A stretch of 64,000 nt of DNA from the NCBI GenBank assembly GCA_965203195.1, contig OZ241860.1, positions 1,116,001 through 1,180,000 on the forward strand, written 5' to 3'. The notes below the pieces were generated by a model. That model ran no database searches and was not told where the DNA came from. It worked only from the letters and a program-made list of their open reading frames with translations. Numbering within the stretch: the first letter of the stretch is position 1; each line of letters begins with the position of its first letter. Position numbers and translations under genes: made by a program. This stretch comes from Bin87 sp965203195 (GTDB taxonomy: Bacteria > Chloroflexota > Dehalococcoidia > Lucifugimonadales > UBA3495). Shown piece after piece: positions 42,898 to 50,424 of the stretch.

Positions 42898-43113
42898 CCG
42901 TCGCCTACCGGGATTGACTCCGGCCCCCGGCGCGGGGCGGCGTTGTTGCGCAACGACCGCCGCCGAAACAAACGCCGACGGAACAGCGGGACGGGTGTTG
43001 AATAACGCCGCCATAGGCGGTTATGCTGTGCCGGCGCGGGCCAGCGTCTTTTCGCAGATGTCAACCGCCACCCAACTATTCACAAACCGCTGTTCGCAAA
43101 GGAGCGCTACAAA
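42898..43113. other. Gene-free spacer after the IS remnant
   Basis: No gene seen. Contains GCCGCCATAGGCGGTTATGCTG (about 43009-43030), a motif also seen upstream of the xdhC-like gene (near 13032), and the CTATTCACA site at 43074-43082, one mismatch from a DnaA box. Confidence 0.4.
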
Positions 43114-43305
43114 ATGGCCGGCACCAAAACCGCATTGACCGTTGATGTCAACGCCGATCATATCGGCCTCATCAGCGCCGCCAAAGAGAAGTACAACATC
43201 GCCGACGAGGGCAAGGTGGTACGCATCGTTATGGACTACCTGGTTACCAACCCCGGCATCCACGACACCGTGTTCAAGGATGTGCGCTGCCTGCGCTGCG
43301 AGTAG
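43114..43305 (+). CDS. Small conserved-looking protein with C-terminal CLRCE
   Basis: 63 residues: MAGTKTALTVDVNADHIGLI, then SAAKEKYNIADEGKVVRIVM, ending VFKDVRCLRCE. The short beta strand followed by two helices is like a ribbon-helix-helix (CopG-like) DNA-binding domain, and the terminal CxxC could bind metal. AAAGGAG lies 8 bases before the ATG and a strong terminator follows, so it is a monocistronic gene. Name not known to me. Confidence 0.7.
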   Translation: MAGTKTALTVDVNADHIGLISAAKEKYNIADEGKVVRIVMDYLVTNPGIHDTVFKDVRCLRCE

Positions 43306-43334
43306 TCCCCCGGCGGACGCCGGCCTGATCCGGC

Positions 43335-43380
43335 GCCGGCCCGGCCCCGCGTAAGCAATGCGCCGGGCCGGGCGGCTTTT
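43335..43380 (+). terminator. Intrinsic terminator after the small CLRCE gene
   Basis: GCCGGCCCGGC pairs with GCCGGGCCGGGC across a loop of about 20 bases and is followed by TTTT at 43377-43380. Confidence 0.6.
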
Positions 43381-43388
43381 GGCGTTGG

Positions 43389-43820
43389 TCAGCCGCCCGC
43401 CGTATGCTGCGCCGCCTGCAAGGCCAGATAGTAGCCGTACACGCCGAAGCCATAGACGCAGCCCTTGCTTACGGGCAGCACGGCGGACACCGTGCCCCGG
43501 GCGGTGGGGTTGCTGGCGTGCACCTCAATGACGGGCATCGGCACCTGCTGGATGGCGCCGCGCAGGGGGCCTTGGGCGGTGGTGTAGCCGGCGGGGTTGA
43601 TCAGGCAGGCGTCGTAGCCGTCCTCCCAGGCATCGTAGAGAGCGTTGACCACCTCGCCCTCAATGTTGGAGTGGACGATGGTGACATCAATGCCCAGGCT
43701 TTCGGCGTAGGCGCGGATTTGTTCGTTGATTTCGTCCAGGGTCTGGGTGCCGAAAATTTCGGTTTGGGTCTTGCCGCGCATATTCATGCCGGCGCCCTGG
43801 ATTACCAGCGCTTTGGTCAT
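43389..43820 (-). CDS. AroQ-fold protein lacking type II dehydroquinase catalytic residues
   Basis: 143 residues aligning with type II 3-dehydroquinate dehydratase over its whole length: GAGMNMRGKTQTEIFGTQTL for the usual GPNLNLLGxREPxIYG, VHSNIEGEVVNALYDA, LINPAGYTT, PVIEVHASNP, VYGFGVYGYYLAL. The catalytic Arg of the flexible loop is Thr here and the catalytic Tyr is Phe (IFG), while the His in EVHASN remains. The Arg-rich substrate end (HAREPFRxxS) is replaced. So it probably is not a working dehydroquinase. Its ATG overlaps the protoglobin stop codon (ATGA). Confidence 0.75.
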   Translation of the reverse strand: MTKALVIQGAGMNMRGKTQTEIFGTQTLDEINEQIRAYAESLGIDVTIVHSNIEGEVVNALYDAWEDGYDACLINPAGYTTAQGPLRGAIQQVPMPVIEVHASNPTARGTVSAVLPVSKGCVYGFGVYGYYLALQAAQHTAGG

Positions 43821-44464
43821 AGCAGGTCTCCTGTGGGTGATTGCCGCGCTCCGTTGCGGCGGGTGGGGTCGGGGCCGTCGTCCTCAAAATCGTCCGTGTG
43901 GACGGCGGCGGGATCCGGCGGGATGGGCGTTTCCGTGGTGTAGCCGGCCAGCAGGATGTCCAGTTGCAGCATCAGCATTTTGTTCCAGGCGACGGCGGTG
44001 CGGGCGGCCAGCGTGGGGTCGTCCATTTCCCGCGTCAGCAGGGCCGCGATTTGGGTCTGGATGAACGAAATGGAGCCGGTCATAAAGCGGGCGGGAACGG
44101 AGCCGTGCCGTCCGGCGGGCAGGGGCGGGTTGCTGTGGACTACGCCCACTGCCAGCAGAAAGACGGGGAACTGGTCGTCGATTTCAAAGTCAATGCTGTT
44201 GCGCAGCCAGCGCGCCAGGCTGTGTTTGCGCCGCGCCAGGCGGGTTTCGTTCACCGCCCCGTCGCGATGCAAGAAGTAACGCGCCGTGGCCGGGTAGGCC
44301 AGGAAATGTTCATAGACGGCGGCGGCCAGTTCGTCGGCGCAGGGCAGCAGGACGGCGCGGCTGGCGCGGATCAACGCCAGGTCGTCATCGGCCAGGCCGA
44401 CAAAATCGGCCAGCTGCCGCATCCGTTCCGGCCAGTCAAAGACGGTCGTGGTGGTGGTGGTCAA
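43817..44464 (-). CDS. Protoglobin-domain protein
   Basis: 215 residues from TTG 44464, which has GGGAGG 6 bases before; no ATG would give the full domain. FDWPERMRQLADFVGLADDD then IRASRAVLLPCADELAAAVY and YFLHRDGAVNETRLARRKHS match the protoglobin / sensor-globin fold, with the proximal His expected in ARRKHSLARWL near residue 105 and KMLMLQLDILLAGY closing the globin. No signalling domain follows; the tail is acidic and disordered. It may bind O2, NO or CO. Translationally coupled to the downstream AroQ-like gene. Confidence 0.82.
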   Translation of the reverse strand: MTTTTTTVFDWPERMRQLADFVGLADDDLALIRASRAVLLPCADELAAAVYEHFLAYPATARYFLHRDGAVNETRLARRKHSLARWLRNSIDFEIDDQFPVFLLAVGVVHSNPPLPAGRHGSVPARFMTGSISFIQTQIAALLTREMDDPTLAARTAVAWNKMLMLQLDILLAGYTTETPIPPDPAAVHTDDFEDDGPDPTRRNGARQSPTGDLL

Positions 44465-44525
44465 GGTCGGCCTCCCGTTGGTCTGGGGCGGCGGGGGAAA
44501 AGAACGGGGAAAGCGGCGCGGGGCG

Positions 44526-45416
44526 TCACTCGCTCCGTCCGCTTTCGCGCTCGGCGCGGAGGAACTGTTCCAGATCCCGCACCAGCGCGGCCGGGTCGGG
44601 GATGGCGGAGCGCCCGGCGGCGTTGTCGTAGCGTTCCTCCAGAGTGGCGATGTAGGCGCGCAGCTGCTCATCCGCGGCGATGGCGCCTTCAACCTCGCGG
44701 TCAAAGGCGTCGGCCATAGTGTACAGGCGGCCCAGGTCGATGGGCAGTTGCAGCAAATCCGACAGGCGGCGCGCCAGCCCTAGGCTGACCCGGAAGTTGG
44801 GCGCGGCGTGCAGGTAGTGGGCCACATGGCCCCACAGGGAGGTGTAGGCGATGCTGCGCGCCGCCAGCGCCGCCGATATGGGCAGGGTGATGCCCGTGGG
44901 CCCCTGGTAGTTGGAAGTTCCCACGCGTTCCCGCTTGAAGTGAGCCTGGAGCTGGCGGTCGCCGGATGAGCCGGTGTAGCGAATGGGGCGGGTGTGCGGC
45001 ACGGCGTCCCGCAGGGCGCCGATTTGCACCGCCGACTTGACGCCGCAGCGCTGCGCCAGCTCGCCCACCAGCGAGGCGAAGGTGCGCCAGCGCAAATGGG
45101 GTTCGCAGCCCAGGTAAAACACCGCCGGCGGGGTCTGCGCTGTTCCGGGCCAGAGGTAGAATTCGTTGGCCGGCCACTGGAGATGACGCTGGCCGTCCTT
45201 GCTGCGGGTGGCGCGGGGGCGTTCCTGGACGAAGTTGAAAAACTCCTCGGGGTCGATTTCGGCGAACTTTTCGGCGCCGAGGGTGGCGAGGAGGTAGTTG
45301 AGGGTAGCGGTGGCGGCGTCGCCGGCGTCGGGCCAGCCGCGCAAGGCGATGACCATCCGCGGGGCCGGCTGTTCCGGCAGCTGGCTGACAATCAGGTAAT
45401 CATCAAAGGCGGGCAT
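44526..45416 (-). CDS. PAC2 family protein
   Basis: 296 residues. RMVIALRGWPDAGDAATATL near residue 20, EFFNFVQERPRATR, YLGCEPHLRWRTFASLVGEL and YQGPTGITLPISAALAARSI are typical of bacterial PAC2 (proteasome assembly chaperone 2-like) proteins; C-terminal helical segment resembles the usual coiled tail. Function in bacteria is unsettled; in actinobacteria homologues accompany proteasome genes, but none is visible here. The start is ATG 45416; the upstream in-frame extension is low-complexity. Confidence 0.85.
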   Translation of the reverse strand: MPAFDDYLIVSQLPEQPAPRMVIALRGWPDAGDAATATLNYLLATLGAEKFAEIDPEEFFNFVQERPRATRSKDGQRHLQWPANEFYLWPGTAQTPPAVFYLGCEPHLRWRTFASLVGELAQRCGVKSAVQIGALRDAVPHTRPIRYTGSSGDRQLQAHFKRERVGTSNYQGPTGITLPISAALAARSIAYTSLWGHVAHYLHAAPNFRVSLGLARRLSDLLQLPIDLGRLYTMADAFDREVEGAIAADEQLRAYIATLEERYDNAAGRSAIPDPAALVRDLEQFLRAERESGRSE

Positions 45417-45751
45417 AAGCGCATCCGTGGCGACGCGATGGCGGGGGGAGCCGGAGGTGGATGGGGACGGCGGCGGAACGCAAGCAACCGGCGGCATTTT
45501 AGCGCCGGCGGCGGGGCCGGGCAACGGATGGCGCCGGGTTTGGACAGGGTCTTTACCAGCCGGTCTATTGACGGACAATTGGAGTGGGCAGGAGGCGTCC
45601 GGTTGGGTCGGGCCGGCAGCCCGGCTGCTACAGGATTATCCCATGATTTTAGGGGAGGGGTTGCCGAATTATGAGGGCTGCCGGCGCTAACGCAGCCGGC
45701 CCGCCGGGGCTACCATATGATGTGGGGCTACCATTGCTGCGGGTTGGGGTG

Positions 45752-45757
45752 TATAAT
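45752..45757 (+). promoter_or_regulatory. Candidate -10 box for icd
   Basis: Perfect TATAAT about 115 bases before the icd start. No good -35. GGGGCTACCAT is directly repeated just upstream (about 45706 and 45724). Confidence 0.45.
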
Positions 45758-45872
45758 CGGCGCCATTCAGCCGCTCTCTGCTGAATCAGCAGCGTCCGAT
45801 TGCCGCGTCCGGGCCAGCAGTGAAACAACCCCTGGCGGCCCGCGCGATTCACTTGTCAAGGTGGAGGAGGCC

Positions 45873-48101
45873 ATGCCGGAATCCAACAAAATCATTTACA
45901 CTGAAACCGATGAAGCGCCAGCCCTGGCCACGCACTCGTTGCTGCCGATTCTCCAGGCTTTTACCAGGGGCGCCGGCATTGAGCTGGAGACTTGGGACAT
46001 TTCCCTGTCGGGGCGCATCATCGCCAATTTCCCCGACAACCTGACGGACGAGCAGAAGATCCCCGATTATCTGCGGATGTGCGGCGAGTTGTGCCTGGAG
46101 CCGGCGGCGAACCTGGTCAAACTGCCCAATATCAGCGCTTCGATACCCCAGCTGAAGGCGGCCATCGCGGAGTTGCAGGACAAGGGGTACGATGTTCCCG
46201 ACTACCCTGACCAGCCGGCGACCGACGCGGAACGCCAGGTTCAGGCGCGCTATTCCCGGGTGCTGGGCAGCGCGGTGAATCCGGTGATACGGGAAGGGAA
46301 CTCGGATCGCCGGTCGTCCACGGCGGTCAAGGAGCACGGCAAGCGCAACCCCCACCGGATGATGCAGGAATGGCCGGCGGTGTCCAAAACCCGCGTGGGT
46401 CATATGACGCGGGGGGATTTTTACGGCAGCGAGCAGGCCGTCACCACCACAGCGGCCGGTGCGGCCACAATCCGGTTTGTGGCCGCGGACGGGAGCGTGA
46501 CCGACCTCAAATCCGGCATCCCGTTGCAGTCCGGCGAAATCATTGACTGCGCCGTGATGAATGTCCGCGCGCTGCGGGAGTTCTACGCCGCTGAAATCGC
46601 CCGGGCCAAAGACGAGGATGTGCTGCTCTCTCTCCATCTGAAGACCACTATGATGCGCGTGTCGGACCCGATTATTTTCGGCCACTGCGTGTCGGTGTAC
46701 TACCAGGACGTGTTCGCCAGGCACGGGGCGGAGCTGGCGCAACTGGCGGTGGATCCGGACAACGGGGTTGCCGAACTGCTGACCAAGATTCAAGCGCTGC
46801 CGGCGGACAAGCGGGCGGAAGTCGAGGCAGACATTCAGGCGGTTTATGACCGTCGCCCGAAGCTGTCAATGGTGAACTCCTACCGGGGCATTACCAACTT
46901 GCACGTGCCCAGCGACACGATTATTGACGCCTCAATGCCCGTAATCATCCGCGACGGCGGGCGGGCGTGGGGGCCGGACAACGAACTGCACGACACCATT
47001 GCGGTGATTCCCGACCGCTCTTATGCGACCATCTACCAGTCGGTGATTGAGGATTGCCAGGAGCATGGCGCCCTTGACCCCGCCACCATTGGCAGCGTGG
47101 CCAATGTGGGGCTGATGGCGCAGGCGGCGGAGGAGTACGGCTCTCACGACAAGACTTTCAAAGCGCCCGGCAACGGGACGATGCGGGTGGTGGACGCATC
47201 GGGCGTCACGCTGATGGAACAGAGGGTTGAGCAGGACGACATCTTTCGGATGTGTCAGACCAAGGACGCCCCCATTCAGGACTGGATCAGGCTTGGCGTC
47301 AACCGTTCCCGGCTCACCGGGCAGGCGGCCATTTTCTGGCTGGACCCGGAGCGGGCCCACGATGCCGAGCTGATCAAGAAGGTGGAGCAGTATCTGCCTA
47401 CCCACGACACCGCCGGGCTGGACATCAGCTCAATGCCTCCCGTTGACGCCATGCGGGCCACCATAGCGCGCAGCCGGGCCGGGCAGGACACCATTGCCGT
47501 AACCGGCAATGTCCTGCGCGATTATCTGACCGACCTCTTTCCCATCCTGGAGCTAGGCACCAGCGCCAAGATGCTGTCGGTCGTTCCCCTGTTGCAAGGG
47601 GGCGGGTTGTTTGAGACGGGCGCCGGCGGGTCGGCCCCCCGGCACGTGCAGCAGTTTTTGGAGGAGGGGCATCTGCGGTGGGATTCGCTGGGCGAGTTCT
47701 GCGCTCTGGTGGCTTCCTTTGAGCACTGCGGCGAGGTGTTCGGCAACGACCGCGCCAAACTGCTGGCGGAAACCCTGGATCAGGCCATTGGCGAGCATCT
47801 GGAATACCGCCGCGCCCCGTCGCGCCGGGTGAACGAGCTGGACACCCGGGGCAGTCATTTTTACCTGGCCCTGTACTGGGCGCAGATGCTGGCCCGGCAA
47901 ACCCAGGATTTGGAGCTGCAAGCCCGCTTTGCCGAGGTGGCCCGGCAGCTGGGCGACAACGAGGACGAGATTGTCCAGGAACTGGAGGAAGCCCAGGGCC
48001 AGGCGGTGGACATCGGCGGCTACTATCGCCCCGACGCCGGGATGTCGGCCCGCGCCATGCGGCCCAGCGCCACTTTGAACGCCATTATTGACGCAATCTA
48101 G
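45873..48101 (+). CDS. icd: NADP-dependent isocitrate dehydrogenase, monomeric type
   Basis: 742 residues, the length of monomeric IDH. Signatures: KIIYTETDEAPALATHSLLP at the start, LPNISASIPQLKAAIAELQD near 90, NPVIREGNSDRRSSTAVKEH near 130 (substrate-binding Ser/Arg), KTTMMRVSDPIIFGH near 255, and RNRxHPxLxDGG-like regions later. It oxidises isocitrate to 2-oxoglutarate with NADP. ATG 45873 has GGAGGAGG upstream; longer frame to 45717 overlaps the promoter-like TATAAT. Next gene is mdh in the same direction, so TCA genes are adjacent. Third positions mix G and C, unlike the C-only genes before 33 kb. Confidence 0.94.
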   Translation: MPESNKIIYTETDEAPALATHSLLPILQAFTRGAGIELETWDISLSGRIIANFPDNLTDEQKIPDYLRMCGELCLEPAANLVKLPNISASIPQLKAAIAELQDKGYDVPDYPDQPATDAERQVQARYSRVLGSAVNPVIREGNSDRRSSTAVKEHGKRNPHRMMQEWPAVSKTRVGHMTRGDFYGSEQAVTTTAAGAATIRFVAADGSVTDLKSGIPLQSGEIIDCAVMNVRALREFYAAEIARAKDEDVLLSLHLKTTMMRVSDPIIFGHCVSVYYQDVFARHGAELAQLAVDPDNGVAELLTKIQALPADKRAEVEADIQAVYDRRPKLSMVNSYRGITNLHVPSDTIIDASMPVIIRDGGRAWGPDNELHDTIAVIPDRSYATIYQSVIEDCQEHGALDPATIGSVANVGLMAQAAEEYGSHDKTFKAPGNGTMRVVDASGVTLMEQRVEQDDIFRMCQTKDAPIQDWIRLGVNRSRLTGQAAIFWLDPERAHDAELIKKVEQYLPTHDTAGLDISSMPPVDAMRATIARSRAGQDTIAVTGNVLRDYLTDLFPILELGTSAKMLSVVPLLQGGGLFETGAGGSAPRHVQQFLEEGHLRWDSLGEFCALVASFEHCGEVFGNDRAKLLAETLDQAIGEHLEYRRAPSRRVNELDTRGSHFYLALYWAQMLARQTQDLELQARFAEVARQLGDNEDEIVQELEEAQGQAVDIGGYYRPDAGMSARAMRPSATLNAIIDAI

Positions 48102-48127
48102 CAGCGCGCGGCGCAACGGCGCTGGTC

Positions 48128-48179
48128 GACCGTACTGCTTGACTGAACTGCTTGACCGAACTGTTTGACCGAACTGCTC
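48128..48179 (+). repeat. Four 13-bp tandem repeats between icd and mdh
   Basis: GACCGAACTGCTT-type units at 48128, 48141, 48154 and 48167 with one or two changes each; then the mdh ribosome site. Confidence 0.85.
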
Positions 48180-48199
48180 AAGGGAGGAACACTCACCGG

Positions 48200-49144
48200 A
48201 TGCGAAGCAAAGTAACCGTAGTGGGCGCCGGGAATGTTGGCGCCACCACCGCCCAGCGCATCCACCAGCTGGGGTACGCCGATGTGGTGCTGGTGGATGT
48301 GGTAGAGGATCTGCCCCAGGGCAAGGGGCTGGATATGCTGGAATCGGGGCCGGTCATCGGCTCCGACGCCCTGATTGCCGGCGCCAACGGCTATGCGGAA
48401 ACGGCCGGCTCCGATGTGGTGGTGATTACCGCCGGCATCGCGCGGCGGCCGGGGATGAGCCGGGACGACCTGCTGCTGACGAATATGCGGATCACTTCCT
48501 CCGTGACGGAGGAAATCGTCAAGCATTCGCCCGACTGCATCATCCTGGCGGTGACCAACCCGCTGGACGCCATGGTGCAGAATGTGTATCAGACGGCGGG
48601 CTTTCCCCGCAACCGGGTTTTCGGGATGGCCGGCGTGCTGGACACGGCGCGCTACCGGACTTTCATCGCCCGGGAGCTGAATGTATCGGTGGACGATGTG
48701 CAGGCGATGGTACTAGGGGGGCACGGCGACGATATGGTGCCGCTGGTGCGCTACACTACGGTGGGCTGCATCCCCCTGACGGAGCTGCTGCCGCAGGAAC
48801 GCATTGACGCCATTGTGCAGCGGACACGGGAAGGAGGCGGGGAAATCGTGGCCCTGCTGAAGCAGGGTTCGGCGTTCTACGCGCCGTCGGCGGCCATTGC
48901 CCAGATGGTGGAGGCCATTCTGCTGGACCGGAAGCGGATACTGCCGGGCTGCGCTTATCTGGAGGGCGAGTACGGCATCAACGGCCTGTGCGTGGGCGTT
49001 CCCGTCAAGATCGGCGCGGGGGGCATGGAACAGGTCATTGAAATCAGCCTGACCGATGAGGAAAGGGCGGCGCTGCAATCGTCCGCCGCCTCGGTGCGGG
49101 AGCTGGTGGATGTGATGGCGAAGGCGCGGGCGGAAGGCGGGTAA
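48200..49144 (+). CDS. mdh: Malate dehydrogenase, LDH-like type
   Basis: 314 residues. VTVVGAGNVGATTAQRIHQL Rossmann motif at residue 5, DVVEDLPQGKGLDM with the NAD-selective Asp, VTNPLDAM near 115, GVLDTARYRTFIA with the substrate Arg, and the catalytic His in VLGGHGDDMVP near 172. Oxidises malate with NAD. ATG 48200 has GGGAGGAA upstream; ATG 48152 lies in the tandem repeat. G-ending codons dominate, in contrast to plus-strand genes in the first half of the window. Confidence 0.95.
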   Translation: MRSKVTVVGAGNVGATTAQRIHQLGYADVVLVDVVEDLPQGKGLDMLESGPVIGSDALIAGANGYAETAGSDVVVITAGIARRPGMSRDDLLLTNMRITSSVTEEIVKHSPDCIILAVTNPLDAMVQNVYQTAGFPRNRVFGMAGVLDTARYRTFIARELNVSVDDVQAMVLGGHGDDMVPLVRYTTVGCIPLTELLPQERIDAIVQRTREGGGEIVALLKQGSAFYAPSAAIAQMVEAILLDRKRILPGCAYLEGEYGINGLCVGVPVKIGAGGMEQVIEISLTDEERAALQSSAASVRELVDVMAKARAEGG

Positions 49145-49205
49145 CCGCCGGCGCATCCTGCCCGCCGGATAGCAGGCCCCGCCCGGCGGTGTCCGTCAGG
49201 GCGTG

Positions 49206-49245
49206 TCGTCATATTTACCCGTCATTCCGGCTGGCGCCGGTGCAT
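49206..49245. repeat. REP-like palindromic repeat
   Basis: CGTCATATTTACCCGTCATT followed by CCGGCTGGCGCCGG resembles the reverse complement of 62150-62185 (GGCGCCAACCGGAATGACAG then GTAAATATC). Part of the dispersed family noted at 22916-23154. Confidence 0.6.
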
Positions 49246-49304
49246 AGGCACAGGTTGCGCGCAACTGGCCGCCGGATGCGCCGGCGCCGCAAGGAGATTT
49301 TGCT

Positions 49305-50387
49305 ATGTCGCGCCGCCGCCACGCCCTTAAACTTGCCTTTCTGACCGCCGCATTGGGACTGGTTGCCCTGTGCCTGGTGGCGCTGGCCTGCGCGCCGGCC
49401 ACCCCGGGCGGGCAAGCCTCGGGGCAAGTGGAACCGGACGCTACGGCAGAAGCCACGGCTACGGCAACTTCCGAAGCCGCCACCAGCACGTCCACCACGG
49501 AACCGACCGCCGAGCCCGCGACAGAAGCCACCAGCGCTCCGGGCGCTATGGCTGATACGGCGACGACTCCGACCCCGGAACCCACGACGGCAGGCACTCC
49601 CACTCCCTCGCGCACGCCAAGACTGAACGACAACGCCTATACCATCCTCGCTTTGAGCGAAACGGCCGGCGCATCATCCGGTGCCGCTGGAGCCAGCGGC
49701 GCCAGCGGCGCAACCGGAACGGCATCAGGCCTCCGGTTGCCCGATGAAATTTACGCCGGTTTCAATGTACGAGCCGCGCATAAAGATGATTTTGTGAAAT
49801 TTCTACGCGCCAACGGCGCTACCATCACGGCTATGCCCTACGGCGGGCCGGTGGTTTTTGCCGTCAGCGCCCGTATTGCGCCGTCTCTGCTGGGGCCGGC
49901 AACGCGGCATCCCGCTTTTGTTTCCGGCTACACGGGGGGACTGTATCCTAAAATGGCGGGTCTGCTGGACAATGTCATCACTCGGTACACGCTGGGCGAA
50001 CTGACGGTTCGCCAGGCGGCGGAAAAGATTAACGGGCGCGTGTATGAAAATGATCCGGATTATGTCAATGTAGTCATCAATCTGGCAAATGCCGGCGAAA
50101 GCGACGCCTTGCGCGCTTTTCTGAAAGCCAACCTGGCCGGAGCATACCCCAAAGTTGCCGGCGAGTTTCGGTTCATAGCTTCGGTGCCGGTGCCGGTGTT
50201 GCCTAGCCTGGCGCAACGGGGGGACGTTGATTTTATCGTTCCCGAAAGCGTACCGATTGAAAATATATGGGAGCCCACGCCGGAAAGCAGCTTCAAGCTC
50301 AACCCGGAGCGGCCTTCGGCGCCGGCAAATGACCGTCGGGGGGCTCCAGCCGGATGGCAGTTCGTCCGGAACCGCCGGGTCGGATGA
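49305..50387 (+). CDS. Lipoprotein with Thr/Pro/Glu-rich linker, unknown function
   Basis: 360 residues. N-terminus MSRRRHALKLAFLTAALGLV with lipobox ending LVALAC at Cys29, a Thr/Ser/Pro/Ala linker to about 110, and a folded domain from 135 (DEIYAGFNVRAAHKDDFVKF, TITAMPYGGPVVFAVSARIA) with a second half (DPDYVNVVINLANAGESDAL, YPKVAGEFRFIASVPVPVLP) that seems to repeat the fold. The pattern is similar to extracytoplasmic domains that bind other envelope proteins, but I do not recognise a family. AAGGAG precedes the ATG. Confidence 0.72.
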   Translation: MSRRRHALKLAFLTAALGLVALCLVALACAPATPGGQASGQVEPDATAEATATATSEAATSTSTTEPTAEPATEATSAPGAMADTATTPTPEPTTAGTPTPSRTPRLNDNAYTILALSETAGASSGAAGASGASGATGTASGLRLPDEIYAGFNVRAAHKDDFVKFLRANGATITAMPYGGPVVFAVSARIAPSLLGPATRHPAFVSGYTGGLYPKMAGLLDNVITRYTLGELTVRQAAEKINGRVYENDPDYVNVVINLANAGESDALRAFLKANLAGAYPKVAGEFRFIASVPVPVLPSLAQRGDVDFIVPESVPIENIWEPTPESSFKLNPERPSAPANDRRGAPAGWQFVRNRRVG

Positions 50388-50424
50388 GCAATGCCCTGCC
50401 TCATCCACTCTGGCGCCCTAGCCC

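Noticed and set aside
43074..43082. Possible DnaA box CTATTCACA
   Set aside because: A single near-match; no cluster and no dnaA or dnaN nearby, so it does not by itself show an origin.
49199..49215. AGGGCGTGTCGTCAT resembling the IS5-type end at 19743
   Set aside because: Only part of the end matches and no partner end or CTAG duplication is found.
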